A stretch of DNA of 64,000 nucleotides, from NCBI GenBank assembly GCA_022376515.1, contig WTXI01000009.1:372001-436000 (forward strand), read 5' to 3'. A program made the position numbers and the translations under genes. The notes under the pieces are model-generated. The model worked only from the letters and a program-made list of their open reading frames with translations. It was not told where the DNA came from and searched no databases. The first letter of the stretch is position 1, and each line of letters opens with the position of its first letter. Positions 49,863 to 64,000 of this stretch are shown piece by piece. This DNA is from Lactifluus volemus (Eukaryota; Basidiomycota; Agaricomycetes; Russulales; Russulaceae).

Positions 49863-51508
49863 CTAATAGGATATGTTGCACCCAGCAAGTTCCTGCGTAG
49901 AGGACATGTCACACGACCCTCCGCGGCATTGCTCAAATGGAAGAGGCCGCAGCACAGACAAACCATCAAGGGGAGCGAGATACGCGTCGTTGTCCAACGC
50001 AGGCAAGCTGGTGGGGAGATTCAACTGCAGCACGTCATGAAAAAGCGCGCAATCTTCTGGTTGACGTTCGTGCGGAACCGAGCTGGTGTACTCTTCATGG
50101 GTACTCGACGTCATCTTGAAAAACACGTAAGTCACTTTGCTCTGTGCTCAGGGGACCTGCTTACGGATTCTGCGCCTGCCCTTTGTAGAGCCGCGTAAAA
50201 GGCTGAATTTTCCTCGCCATTGTATTGTGTCGACAGTTGGGGAAGCCCTAAACTGCACACGTCTGGAAGACCCGACTCCATACGAGGTACTCTCAGCGGG
50301 GTTCGGAATGAGGTAGGGTGGCTCTGACATGGTACCGGATTCCTGTTCGGACCCCCCACACGATCGTGCCATTTAAGGTGCAAAGCAAGACCATTTGGAA
50401 GTTGAAAATCCCTGGGGCAGAGGGGGCACGCATATAGTGGCTTTTGCATTGATGGAGCTGCGACTATCGCAGATGGGCCGGAAGCCTGTGCCCTTTCTGG
50501 TACGACCTGTGTAGGCATCACTGCTGCTGAGGGATTACGCCCATGCTCTTCTAACCCCGAATCAGCTCCTATTCGAGAAGTAGACGCAACTAGGTTTGAC
50601 GTGGCTATATGACGCGATGGAACCTGGATAGAAACCGGCGCCAAAGGGAAAGTCGGATAATAAGATGTTTGCATGCGTTGCTCGAGTCCGATCTTCTGAG
50701 GGGTCGATGTAGCGTAGGTGTATGGGTACGAGAGACGGGGCGGGTGAATTTCAGTGCTCATGGGCAAACGAAAACAGGTATCTTCTGAGCGGTACTCTGA
50801 GCGGTAGGCCACCACAGGTCGAGGGGCAAGGAGGCGGTCACGACTATCGATCGTTCCTGAACAGGGAAATGACGGAGGTGGGTCTTCACTCCGTTGGTAG
50901 TCCTCAGCATAGAAAAAGTCGGCATTCCCGTATGGTATATCCAGTCTGAATTCGTACGCAAACATTTCTTGTGGACCAGTGGCGGGAAACGGAACAGCGG
51001 GAGGGGACTGAATCCGGGCACGTTTTGTGCGGTACTTCTTTTTCTGCTCGGGAGAGTGTGGGCGCTTCGTTGTGGGCCTGACACTGTCTAAATAGTCGGG
51101 GCTATTAGCGTCGGTGGAGTTCTCAAGAGAAGGGGGAGTAGTATGGGATGGGTTCATTGCGGCGAATGGGTTGGCACGGAAAACATCCATCATATGGCAA
51201 GGTACACCAGTAGACCAGCGAAGATCGTCAAGCTCACTCTCGTCAACTGAAGGAAGAGTTGGAAGTACGTCGGAAGTGTTCATATGAATAGGCAATGCCG
51301 ATTGCAGTGATTGCGACGCGTCTCCTCTCCAGGCTCTGATGGATGAAATGGTGGAAGAAGACATGGAACCGGGTGAAGATGAAGGTGAGTTTTCGGGGGA
51401 TGGGGGAACGGGGCCTGTACGATTCGTCTGGATAAGATTAAACGAAGGGTGTTCCCCATCATTAGGCGAGAAGTTAAAAGTAGTAGTATCTGCAGGAAGG
51501 TGGAACAT
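49863..51508 (-). CDS. Single C2H2 zinc-finger protein, putative transcription factor
   Basis: Long Ser/Pro/Thr-rich disordered regions surround a possible nuclear localisation signal (EQKKKYRTKRARI) and one C2H2 finger near the C-terminus (YACPLCPRDFQLPNGLALHL then KWH). The spacing CxxC-x12-HxxxH fits a classical finger. A lone finger at the C-terminal end of a long disordered protein is common in fungal regulators (family knowledge). A 50-nt phase-0 intron at about 50154-50105 joins AES to MTSSTHEEYTSS, extending the protein to the stop at 49863; without splicing it would end at EHRAK. The start ATG at 51508 follows a pyrimidine-poor leader. Target genes are unknown. Confidence 0.75.
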
Positions 51509-52673
51509 TGCAGGCCTGAAAGGGAAGATGCTGTAGATGCAGGGACGAGAGGGTATACTTAAGCGGATATCCGGAAGTTAACCGCGGACTGGGCTCTGTA
51601 CCAGGTGTATGCGCTAGGGGGAATTAACTTTATGCCGCAGGAAGTTAATTTCGTACCAGGTGGAGGAGAGAATTTTGATCTTCTACGATTGATCAGCCAG
51701 TGTGGTCTTTTATTTGACTCGCACCAAGAACACGGTCATGGCGCGATGAGTGCCAGTGGCGCAGAACATTAGGATTCCAAAACCGAGTGAAGGGTACGTG
51801 CTTGTCATGATGCTGATACCTGTTAAAAAAAAGAAATTCCATTTTGTTGGCGCTCACTCCCCGGCAATTCTACAAGTCAATCAAAGGGACCTTGGAGTGC
51901 CAATCGGGCCGAGACGCTTAGCGATGCGCCAGCTCAGAATAATAGAGGAAAAGGGCGGCAAACTGCGGCCGGGTTCACGAGGATCACACAGGTAAGCCTT
52001 CCTCAGATGACGCATTATGAAGTTGTTAGGCACCACTGGGTTCTTCCATTGGGTACACTGATGGAGTTCCATCGCGACATAGCAAATGTTGAAGAATTGT
52101 CAAGGCGAATCCAAAACTAGGGCCTGAAAGCGTCGATTAGCAAAACAGTGTCCATCGAGGAAACACCATTAGCCACGGTGCCGATAGGAGTAACTTTTCC
52201 CCGTAGTGCGATGGTGTTCTGAAACGATCTATCAAGAAAGAAGAGGGGTAAATTCCGTGCCGAAAAAAAAAAGAGAGACGTATTCCACCGAAGAGCAATT
52301 GTGTCCGTTCTAGAAGCAGTCACATATAACTGGAAGTTTGGAGTGGGCGGTGCGTAGATGGAAGAAGTACCGATCTTTAACGAAAGGGTCGTCGGTCCTC
52401 ACGGCAGAGCTGCATGTCATGATGTGATAGGAAAAAAGTTGAAAATGTGCTGTCATATACGAGATGGAAGGGAAAGAGATAAACCTCATCACAATTCGAT
52501 CAAGATCTGCGAGCCTCATACTCTCAAGCCATATCAGAGGAGAATCCAAAAGGGTGTTCAGTGAACCATCATCAGAAGGTTCCCGTACCACGCTGCCCAT
52601 GTGGATGGCAGTTTGATGACATAATATAGCGCATTATCCGGGTAAATGCTTGCGCGTGCAAAATTTCGAGGTC
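51509..52673. other. Intergenic region, no gene seen
   Basis: This divergent spacer of 1.16 kb lies between the zinc-finger gene and PWP2. It contains two near-copies of ggaagttaa...gtaccaggtg (about 51573-51610 and 51640-51662), a local direct repeat. Open frames are short and lack domains. Confidence 0.5.
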
Positions 52674-55600
52674 ATGAAAGCCAACTTCAAGGTAAAGAGT
52701 AATCAGACAAACGTATTCAAAGCATTTAACTCCAAATTTCTAGTTCTCGAATCTATGTGGAACTGTATATCAACAGGGAAATATCATCTTTACTCCAGAC
52801 GGAAATTCGGTTCTCAGTCCGGTCGGTAATAGGGTGTCCGTCTTTGATTTAGTCAAGTCAGTAGCGACCTTATTTTACCGCTACGTTGCAACTCATTCAT
52901 AACTTATTCATCCAGCAACAAGTCCTTTACTTTTGCTTTCCAGAATCGCAAAAACATCGCCGCTATCGCCCTGAGCCCCGATGGGAACATTCTAATCAGT
53001 GTCGACGAGGGTACACCCATGCCTTCTTCATTCACCATCATGCATTTATTCCTTTACAGATGGGAGGGCTCTCCTCGTTAACTTTCGTCGTCGAGTCGTC
53101 CTCCACCATTTTAATTTCAAAAAGCCAGTCAACCATGTCCAATTTTCGCCCAACGGATCTTTCATTGCCGTCACACACGAATCGCACGTTCAAGTCTGGA
53201 AGACACCGAACCACCTTGTACGCGAGTTTGCACCGTTTGTTTTGCATCGGACCTACACAGGACATCATGACCAAGTTATCAGCATAGAGTGGTCACCGGA
53301 CTCGTGGTATGTGGAGGTATTGTTGTTTCGACTCGGTCACTCTGACAAGTAAATATTTCTAGTTGTTTTATCACCACATCGAAAGACATGACCGCGCGGC
53401 TGTACACATTAGATCCACTAGATGGCTTCCGACCCAAGACATTCGCTGGGCACAAGAGTGCTGTGCTTAATGCGTATTTTTCCTCAAATTTAAAATCAGT
53501 GAGCGTTGCCTTGGGTTCTTCGATGCCCTTTCTGACCCACGCGGCCCTAATAGGTGTACACTGTTAGTCGCGACGGTTCTGTATTTACCTGGAGAGCCAA
53601 AGCCTCCGATGCCCAGTCCTCCTCCGATGAAGACCAGAGAGTGGACGCGTCAACTTCTCAAGAGCCCCTTGTTGCTCACGTTCGTTGGGGAATCCACCAG
53701 CGCCATTACTTCAATCAACCCAACACAAAAGTGGTCTGCAGTACTTTCCACAAGTCTTCAGGGCTACTCGTTGTTGGCTTTTCATCGGGAGTCTTCGGTC
53801 TCTGGGAGATGCCTACATTCACAAACGTGCATACGTTGAGTATCTCTCAAGAAAAAATATCGTCTATCGCTGTTAATCCTTCCGGCGAATGGCTCGCGTT
53901 TGGCGCCCGAAAACTAGGACAGTTACTGGTGTGGGAATGGCAATCGGAATCGTACATTCTCAAGCAACAGGGTCACTTTTTCGACGTGAATGCACTCGCG
54001 TACTCCCCAGACGGCCAGTTTATTGTAACAGGGGGAGATGACGGCAAAGTCAAGTTATGGAACACTCGCTCTGGATTCTGCATCATCACATTCTCCCAAC
54101 ATACTGCTTCCGTTTCCTCTGTACAATTTGCTTCGCAAGGCCAAGTATTGTTCTCAGCTTCTCTCGATGGGACAGTACGAGCCTTTGACTTAGTCCGTTA
54201 CCGCAATTTCCGGACATTTACCTCCCCGTCACCAGTACAATTCTCGTGTCTGGCGGTTGATCCAAGCGGCGAGGTCATTGCAGCTGGATCGACAGATTCC
54301 TTTGAGGTTTTTCTGTGGTCGATTCAAACAGGAAAACTATTGGACGTTCTTGCCGGACATGAAGGACCTGTCAGCTCACTGGCCTTCTCACTGGCAACAA
54401 ATGTTCTTGCCAGCGGGTCTTGGGACAAGTCAGTGAGAGTATGGGACGTCTTCAGCCGCTCACATACCGTGGAGCCGTTCCAACTCAACGCAGACGTCCT
54501 TTCGCTCGCTTTCCGGCCGGACGGCCAGGAACTCGTCGTGTCAACGCTTGATGGGCAACTTACATTCTTCTCTACAGAATCATCAAAACAGACGAACATT
54601 ATTGAGGGGAGAAAGGACATATCTGGAGGTCGCAAGGCGGACGACCGCGTAGCTGCATCCAATAACGCATCTAGCAAAGCCTTCACGAGCGTTGCCTGGA
54701 GCGCGGATGGGTCTTGCGTCCTCGCGGGTGGTAACAGCAAGTATGTCACGCTATACGACAGTCGCGAGGGCGTTCTCATACGCCGTTGGCAAATTTCCGA
54801 AAACCTGTCACTTGACGGGACCGAGGAATTTCTTGACAGTCGACGCGTGACCGAGGCGGGAAACATCGACTTGATCGATGACCGAGGCGAAGCGAGTGAC
54901 CTCGAGGATCGCATGGACGCCAGTTTACCAGGTGTTCAACGTGGGGATCTCTCAAAGCGTCGGTACAAGCGGGAAGCTCGCACAAAGTGCATTCGTTTTT
55001 CTCCGACGGGCCTCGCATGGGCAGCGGCATCAACAGAAGGATGCTCATCTACTCAATCGACGACGGCCTTTCATTTGACCCTTTCGACCTCTCCATCGAG
55101 TTGACCCCCCAATCCGTACTCTCAACGCTCCAGAAGGAGTCCTATCTTGAGGCATTGGTGATGGCTTTCCGATTAAACGAGAAGACAGTGCTCAATCGGG
55201 TCTACGAAGCAATCCCCTATGATGAGATTAGGCTCCTTGTACGGCAACTACCGACTAGTTATGTCCCGCGACTGCTTGGAGTTTCTGCGGAGGTGCTAGA
55301 GCGGGGTCCCAGATTGGAATGGGGGCTTCGGTGGATTCGAGAGGTACTAAGCGCGCACGGCCGGTGGATTCGGGAACGAAGCGTCGAACTTGCCAGCGTC
55401 TTGCGAGAAGTCAAACGGGCCGTAAGTGCCTTTGAAGGCATCGTGGCACAACTGTAAGTGCGCCACAGGTCCCTAAGATATTTGTTCCACAAAGTTGACT
55501 TGGCTATCGTTAGATCCGACGAGAATACCGCGACGCTCGTCTACTTCATCGACCAATCAAGGGTGAAAGAGGATGCTGAAAGCAAAATGTTGCTTGATAA

Positions 55601-55916
55601 CCCAAAGCGCTCTGACAACGGCTTCTCGTTGCAAAAACGTTTCCGTTGGTGCAATAGCTGTCATTTCTTCCTATCTAACTCCGGGAGAAAGGTGGTGCCG
55701 GGAACATTCATCTCCGGTAGAGGACACTGGTGGTTAAGAAGAGCGTATGTCCTTCTTCAGGCATTCGAGTCAAGATACGGCCCCTATCGGCACTCTTGCG
55801 CTTGTATCTCCATGATCTATGACCCTGAGACTGTATGTCTCAGCTCACCGTTAACAAGAATGCCTTTCATGGGAGACACACCCTATTCTGATGCGGACTT
55901 GCCCCCCTTGCGCTGA
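52674..55916 (+). CDS. PWP2: PWP2/UTP1 WD40 protein of the small-subunit processome
   Basis: A nucleolar U3 snoRNP (UTP-B) component required for 18S rRNA maturation. It starts MKANF, then after an intron KFSNLCGTVYQQGNIIFTPD. Family blocks follow in order: NSVLSPVGNRVSVFDLVN, LLVNFRRRVVLHHFNFKKPV, GQLLVWEWQSESYILKQQGH, YSPDGQFIVTGGDDGKVKLW, TVRAFDLVRYRNFRTFTSPS, then SENLSLDGTEEFLDSRRVTE and SFDPFDLSIELTP. There are two seven-bladed propellers and a helical C-terminus. At least six small introns occur. Near 55041 a one-base loss breaks STEG/LLIYSIDDG. After the last intron (about 55455-55514) the frame DENTATLVYFIDQSRVKEDA continues to 55916, giving a tail I cannot match to the family; the true end may be earlier. 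Confidence 0.92.
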
Positions 55917-56741
55917 TGATGAGATGAAATGGAGCAACCCAACATTAATATTACGTAATAAATCTGGATGAAAGCATGGCACACGGCAACCCAGTGACCC
56001 CACACGTCCGAGAAACCAAAGAGGCAATAAAGCACCGACAGCATACGAAAAGACAACGGAGGGTGTCTCATGAACGGATGACCATTTCCGTATGTTAATA
56101 CATAACAAGTCCCCGTTCCCGCTACATTATGCAGGCAGGAACTGTTTAACTTAACTGTGAGGGGACCCGTGGTACTGACTAATTGCACATCCTTTTGAAT
56201 TCCTCTACGGAGAATCCCGTTTGCAGATTTGCGCTTTACGATTGCTGCGGCGTTGACCATGCTTCTGCCGCAAAATCGCTTCGTTTCAACATAAGCACGA
56301 CTCTTTGCTTCACACTTAAGCGGGAACGAAATGCTGCGAAATGCCGCAGGGGTTGGTCGTACCTTATCTGCCGAAGCCAACACCACATATGGGTAGGTTC
56401 AATCTTTGGACAAGGTTGACAGGGAAGTGAATAGTGGGGAATCTTGGGGATGTCAGAAGCACTAAAAGAGTAATCACCATACGCGGGTTGGCAAGTCAAC
56501 TTCCTAAATGCCGCTTTCATGGCTGCCAAGAAGACATGTTTGCCAACCAGTACAGGATGGAAGACCTTCTCTGGTCTCTACTTTGGACAGTCCCAAGCCC
56601 CTCTCATAGGTTCTGTCCACCAAAAATATTCCGAAAGCGGTCTTATAAACTGCTCATTCGTTTTCTTCTATTCAAAAAGTCCCTGGCGCTCGTCCTCATC
56701 CATCCCTCTGTTCTACCCTATCCCTCTCTCGCTTTTCAACT
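55917..56741. other. Intergenic region, no gene seen
   Basis: This 825-bp stretch lies between PWP2 and the membrane-protein gene. It has pyrimidine-rich sequence just before the next start. No coding, tRNA or repeat signal is evident. Confidence 0.5.
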
Positions 56742-58423
56742 ATGGTTAACTGGCATTCACCTACACAGATTGTTCGTGACGCGCGTAAGGCCACTCGTAC
56801 TCTCTCTACTGGATAACGCCATATACTCATCCAACCGTAGAGTCTTTCTCCAACCTCATTCACGTCTCTTTGGACTTTACCTGTGAGCGCTTCTGTCATC
56901 GCCTCCGTCGCACTCCGGAAAAACCCAATCAATCTTCCATTTCAGCTGGGAATTCTGCGTCTCTTTTGAATTTGATTTCTCCTTCATATCCGGCAAGCGC
57001 AAGTATCGATGGCCCTGGCGAGAATACCTTTTCCCTTGTGTATTGAACTGTTTTTTTTTACCCTAACCCTCATTTCAGACCTTCTATTTCATCGGCCGTT
57101 ACTGCCTGTTGGCAGCTTTGATTGGCATGTGGGTGACGTGATTATGTCATTACTTTTGGACTTCCTCCTGATCATTGGGTATAGTGTTATCGCGCTTAAC
57201 GCTCGATCGTGCGTCCTACGTCCATATTCGCGAAGATTCGCCTAGGGTTCATTTACGTATTCATACAGACCGTTGGACTGTCAGTCCCTGTATACATTCA
57301 ACCAGGTATCTGCACCTTTTTTTACTCATCTAATGTGTGCGCTCAACGTGTTAGTGTATGGGTAACTTGGCCATCGGTATGGCCAGCGTCAATCTCTCCC
57401 TTAGAACGTGAGTGAACCTGTATGCGAATGGCTAATTATCTGAGTTTCTTTTATTCTTGTCTACAGAATGGCCGTCTGGGGACAGAAATGGTACATTATC
57501 GTTGCATTGGTTATAATCAGTCTCGGACACTGGTCTTTGCTACTTCACGGCATCTTGTTGACCGCAACATGGATCCCTAAGCAGGGTTGTGTCATTACGT
57601 CTACAGACAGTAGGCTTCTCTCTGCGACATTTATCTATAGTATGACCTTCGACTTTACTGTCCTCCTTTTGACGGCGTTCAAGCTTTCCCGGCCGTCTGG
57701 GACCAAGAGTCAGCTTGTCAATATGATGTTCGCAGATGGCTTGTATTACTTCATCATTGCGTATGTTCGCGAAGATCTCGGATCCGATAATTGCTGATAT
57801 CGGCTCTTGCGTCTTCTTCAGGTTCCTCGCCAACTTGATTGCCACTGTGCGTAGGCTCGTTAAGAGAATTTGACCTGTGGAAATCAAACATTACTTGTCG
57901 CATAGATCTTTATGACGTTAAACCTAAATCCAGTCATGTCGATCATTGCGAATGTGCCAGCGGCAATCGCTTCGACGGTGCGCCTTACGATTCCTTTGCA
58001 AATATCTTTGCTGATGTATGTGTGTGTAGATCGCGGCCTCTCGCGTGGTTCGCCGTTTAGCCAATTTCTCAACAGCTGGTGCAGAGATGTTCGCGTAAGT
58101 TCAATGGATCCGCATCGACCAGAGATTGTTTAGTCGAATCGCAGGTCGACCGTCAATGGCTCCTCGGGATTCCGAAACACCCAACCAAACGGTGCTCCTC
58201 ACTTTTCTTTTGCGAAGCCACAGTCTGGTGTGCATGTTCAGGTAGTCTCATGTCCATGCGTCGACAAAAAGGATGTTGACGTTCTGGTACACACCCCTAG
58301 ATGAATACGTTCTCAGAGCCGATAACATATGATGCGGAAGGGCGCGTAGTTAAGCCAGGTGACCTGGACCCAGAGGCACAGCAGATCAGTGACGAGTTCA
58401 AACACTCATCATACCCAAGCTGA
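56742..58423 (+). CDS. Multispanning membrane protein, basidiomycete family of unknown function
   Basis: I reconstructed it across about eight short introns. It starts MVNWHSPTQIVRDARK. Recognisable exons follow: WEFCVSFEFDFSFISGKRKY then RWPWREYLFP; TFYFIGRYCLLAALIGM; LDCQSLYTFNQ; GNLAIGMASVNLSLRT; MAVWGQKWYIIVALVIISLG; TFIYSMTFDFTVLLLTAFKL; MMFADGLYYFIIA; IFMTLNLNPVMSIIANVPAA; SRVVRRLANFSTAGAEMFAS; SGVHVQMNTFSEPITYDAEG; ending HSSYPS and TGA 58421-58423. About seven hydrophobic segments are expected, with a cytosolic C-terminus. To my recollection, close relatives starting MVNW and containing HWSLLLHGILL occur in many agaricomycetes without a known role. The exon near the first helix (56780-56965) is the least certain part. 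Confidence 0.78.
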
Positions 58424-60339
58424 AATGTTGAATGCAGCATTTCCTTGATTTATGTTATCATGTCCTATGTCATCATTTCCATAACCAATGATCATTATGG
58501 AATATCTTCCTATAATCGCCGTCATCCTTGTTCCTATTTCGATGATGCCATCGTATAAACCCTGTTGGAAGTTCCAAGCGCAGATAACGAAAAGTCAATC
58601 CAGACCAGGTATGTTCCTTGAGAGTAATCCGATCCTCCGAGTCAATCAAATCAACTACTACTTCCTATCTTCTTCGACTGACGAGGAGGAAAGTATTTTC
58701 CTGGTGTAATGTCGGCTACGATCAGCGTGAGCTCTGCCCCCAAAAATCGACGCACGCGTTGGTTCCCACTTTCTTATCCTGCCATGTGTATGTCATCAAG
58801 ATACTGGACCTTGGTTAGGCCACTTCGGCTATGTCCTTGCTTTGTTGTATGTGCCACAACGCCACCTCGGCCACGTTGCTGTTTTTACGCCTCGGGGTCG
58901 GTGCAGGACCGCACCTGGCGTCCGAGTGTTAGCCTAGACGACCGCTGAGGGCGCTTGGCGCAGATTATACGCGCACCTGCATCAAGCTACCTGTTTCGTA
59001 ACGACTGCGAACCTCTCCCATCAGGCACCGCTTACTTACAAACTTCTCCAATGGGACTCGCATCGTAGCTCCGGGTTTCAATGTATCTCGCATGCCATCG
59101 GCCAGTCACTGATCTGATTCCTATAATCCAACAATGTGCGAAAAGCTGATCATTCTTCTTGTCCCTGGCGGAAGCTCGTTCTATGTCCGTCATAGCACCG
59201 GATCAATGAGACTGGGGGCTTACAACAGTTGTCATCCACTCCTCCGAAGATGAAGCTCTATACCGGACGTCAGCGGTTTACGGGATGTCACTTCATTGAA
59301 CTCACGTGCCGGCTTTGTATATGGGATCGTTGCGGGACCATGGCTTTGGCTCACCTGTCGGTGCCCTTGCCCGTCCGGATCTGTTTCAGTGCAATCGTTT
59401 TGATAAGCGCCCCTTCGCGAGCGAAGCACCCCAACGGCATACGCATGCCTGCTGCTGATATGTCGAGCCTCACGGAAGTGATGATTCCGATCATACGGGA
59501 AAGCGAGGCAGGCTTGCAACCCCCCCGCGCAAACATTACATGTGTAAAAACGCCACAAGCGAACGCGAATAACTCGCGTGTATGTGCATGAAGAATGGAT
59601 AGATGAAGAACCGGGGTGAAGAAGTAGCAACGGCTTCTTGCTGCGCACACTGGTCATCACGTCACCGTCAAGAATGCCGTACAAGTGCTATACTGACGGA
59701 GAAATCAACCAGCCACATACGAATTGCCGGTACATCCCCATCGCCGGGCCAGCGGAACGCGCTCGGCGAGCCACCAAGGATGTTGTTTAAACTTTTCAAT
59801 GTGCGTCAATTGTCTCAAAAAAAAACAAAACGATGGTGCCTGAGAGTGTTGCTCCATTCGGCAGAGCCTTGTCGACCACACCAAAGTCGCGAGGGGAAAC
59901 TGCTGGCTGCCCCGATTTCGTTATACCGCGAGATGAGTTTTTTTTGGAACAACACGACAGGGTTTCAATGCGTCAGTATCAGAGTCGGGGATGCCGATAT
60001 GATAGGCGGTAGAGCGGGAAGCGCGGAGCACGAAGGAGAAAAGGTGACGGATTTTGCCAATGCGAGGGATAGCATCACTTGGTAACCTCACCGAGAAACC
60101 CGATTACATCTTGACTGAGGTTGTTCGAGGGTGTATTACAAAGACAAGAGTTGAAAATAAGGTGAAAGAGGGAGAGGGATACGTACGAGGTGATGGTAAC
60201 ATGATTCCCCTGTGGTTCATTTACTTCACTGAGATCTGAACCCTAATTGATTTTTTTACTGCAGTTATAAATAGGTCGTCATTCAGCAGACAGACTTACT
60301 CTCCCCTTCTCATTACCCCATTACCCTTTCTCTTTCATC
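58424..60339. other. Intergenic region of 1.9 kb, no gene supported
   Basis: Short frames on both strands (for example 59351-59650 minus and 59603-60085 plus) have no recognised domains. The last 150 bp form the GFA1 promoter, with a TATA-like element and a pyrimidine-rich leader. Confidence 0.4.
60266..60273 (+). promoter_or_regulatory. TATA-like element of GFA1
   Basis: tataaata sits about 75 bp upstream of the GFA1 ATG and is followed by a C/T-rich leader, the usual arrangement for a well-expressed fungal gene. Confidence 0.55.
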
Positions 60340-62806
<2,467 letters not shown>

Positions 62807-63710
62807 GCGTTTAAATGAACTGATTAGGTGGTGTCATCAAAATTCTGTATCATAAGGGAGCTGGATGTCAGTATTCCCTGCACTCTTTTTTTTTTTCTTT
62901 CTTCGCGATCTTGTATCAAATTGCATGGACTACGTTTTATAATGGACGATACACGTGCTGTTCCCATGACCTGACCTGACGGAAAGAGAGGTTCCTTCTA
63001 ACCCAAAAACAGTTGCTGGACTTGGGAATACGCGGGATTTGGCAACATGACCCAGAGCGGAACTGACTACAACAACGGACGATCTCGTTGCGCTTCTATA
63101 TATCCATCTCCCTAATCATACCACCGTCAACCGTTAGCAAACGATCGCCTTTTTTTGGGAGGATGGCTGGTGATGGAACAAATTAGGTAAAGCTCTGAAT
63201 CCACCAATGAGAACGAATTCGAAGCGTCGAGACGGCGAAGGTGAACGGCGACAACGAACAATTCCTCGAATGAAATCTCTCTCCTCGACCTCTTGACGAA
63301 ACACCCTCGAAGGAGAAAAGGAGGAGAAAGTTCCATGGACGCGGACCATTCTGAGGTTTTTAATGTAGTGCATAGATGCCGTCACCGGTTGAAGGAGATG
63401 CGGGAACTCCGCGTCCGTGCCAGAACTGGAGCAGCAGCAACCCTGAGAGCTAAGCCAAGACTTCGAATGGATGATGGTGATCCCGCTGCTGCTGTTTTTG
63501 TCCCCGGGGCTTGTCGAACTTGACAAATAACAACCCCCAGCAGGCGAGCCACGCTGGGCAACTAAGTTGTACCCCCCATGCCGGAGGGTCTGTCGGATTC
63601 CCAAGCGAACGAGGAGGGGACGCTGATGATTTCAGGGAAGGGAATTCCGTCTTTGAGTCACATCAGGGCATTGTAGGTGACGTAAAAGTGAGTGGGTGCT
63701 GCGCGGGTGT
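62807..63710. other. Intergenic region, no gene seen
   Basis: This region lies between GFA1 and the helicase 3' ends. A long T run occurs at 62888-62898. The minus frame 63134-63604 has no domain and Ser-rich composition. I call nothing. Confidence 0.45.
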
Positions 63711-64000
63711 TTATCGTTCTTGCTTGGTGTCGGAGGTTGTGGTGGCGTCGATGACGCTGATGTCTGGACTTCCTGGGCGACTCGAAGGGGGCGAAGAGTA
63801 GGGATGATGGTGGTGTTTGGTAACTCGACAGGTCTTTACTTTGTAAGGCTCTGCAATCAATCCAGGGGTCGTGGTGCCGCAACCAGTGATTACAGAGCTG
63901 TCCCCGAGAAGCGCGAGCCTCCCCGCTACTTGCAGGAAACACTTGTCGGTGATGACTACCATTCCCTTGCGGTACCGAGTCAGTGCGACGTTCACGGGTT
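63711..64000 (-). CDS. C-terminal end of an SF1 (UPF1/DNA2-like) helicase, partial
   Basis: The protein runs off the right edge of the window. The visible part reads NVALTRYRKGMVVITDKCFL, which is helicase motif VI of superfamily 1B proteins (VALTRAR/K-type), followed by GRLALLGDSSVI. The remainder (KHHHHPYSSPPSSRPGSPDI then VIDATTTSDTKQER) is a low-complexity tail. The Arg of motif VI contacts ATP. Stop is at 63711 if no further intron occurs. RNA versus DNA substrate cannot be decided without motifs I-V. Confidence 0.6.
   Translation of the reverse strand, partial: PVNVALTRYRKGMVVITDKCFLQVAGRLALLGDSSVITGCGTTTPGLIAEPYKVKTCRVTKHHHHPYSSPPSSRPGSPDISVIDATTTSDTKQER

Noticed and set aside
59351..59684. 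Minus-strand ORFs (one containing GIITSVRLDISAAGMRMPLG)
   Set aside because: They look partly coding, but no start, continuation or family could be established.

Overview
The window is nuclear DNA of a filamentous basidiomycete fungus. It is probably an Agaricomycete; the expanded NACHT-WD40 receptor type would fit a Rhizoctonia/Ceratobasidium-like species, but that placement is only an inference. Genes are dense and lie on both strands. They are cut by many introns of about 45-90 nt with GT-AG (some GC-AG) ends and CTRAY-type branch sites. Several encoded families appear to be confined to basidiomycetes.

Layout. 0-12 kb: a coiled-coil protein, a large RING-PH-VWA protein, and a two-RRM RNA-binding protein. 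12-16 kb: a copper-type P1B ATPase with a His/Cys-rich N-terminus. 16-19 kb: no convincing gene. 19-25 kb: a dense housekeeping block with divergent histone H2A/H2B, ERG2 sterol C8-isomerase, signal peptidase subunit SPC2 and HEM14 protoporphyrinogen oxidase. 25-29 kb: a convergent pair of paralogous single-pass membrane proteins of unknown function, with a small unrecognised gene between them. 29-37 kb: an SRRM1-type PWI/RS splicing protein, PP1 phosphatase, a decayed mitochondrial carrier and the Prp46/PLRG1 splicing factor. 37.8-42.7 kb: a fungal NLR-like STAND protein with a NACHT domain and 14 near-identical WD40 repeats. 43-52 kb: an MFS transporter, mitochondrial methionyl-tRNA formyltransferase, a GVGPLPG-repeat protein and a single C2H2-finger protein. 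52-64 kb: PWP2 (ribosome biogenesis), a multispanning membrane protein, GFA1 (first step of chitin precursor synthesis), and the end of an SF1 helicase running off the right edge.

Most genes are unrelated housekeeping loci sharing short intergenic regions, not a functional cluster. Three encode RNA-processing factors (SRRM1, Prp46, the RRM protein). A striking technical feature is about 16 one- or two-base frame breaks inside otherwise well-conserved genes, including GFA1, PP1, PWP2 and HEM14, many next to homopolymers. They look like uncorrected indels rather than biology. I saw no CRISPR, phage or bacterial-type system. The most interesting unexplained items are the membrane-protein paralogs with their shared GC-AG intron, the hypervariable WD40 array of the NLR, the double MCB palindrome in the histone promoter, and two foldback elements.
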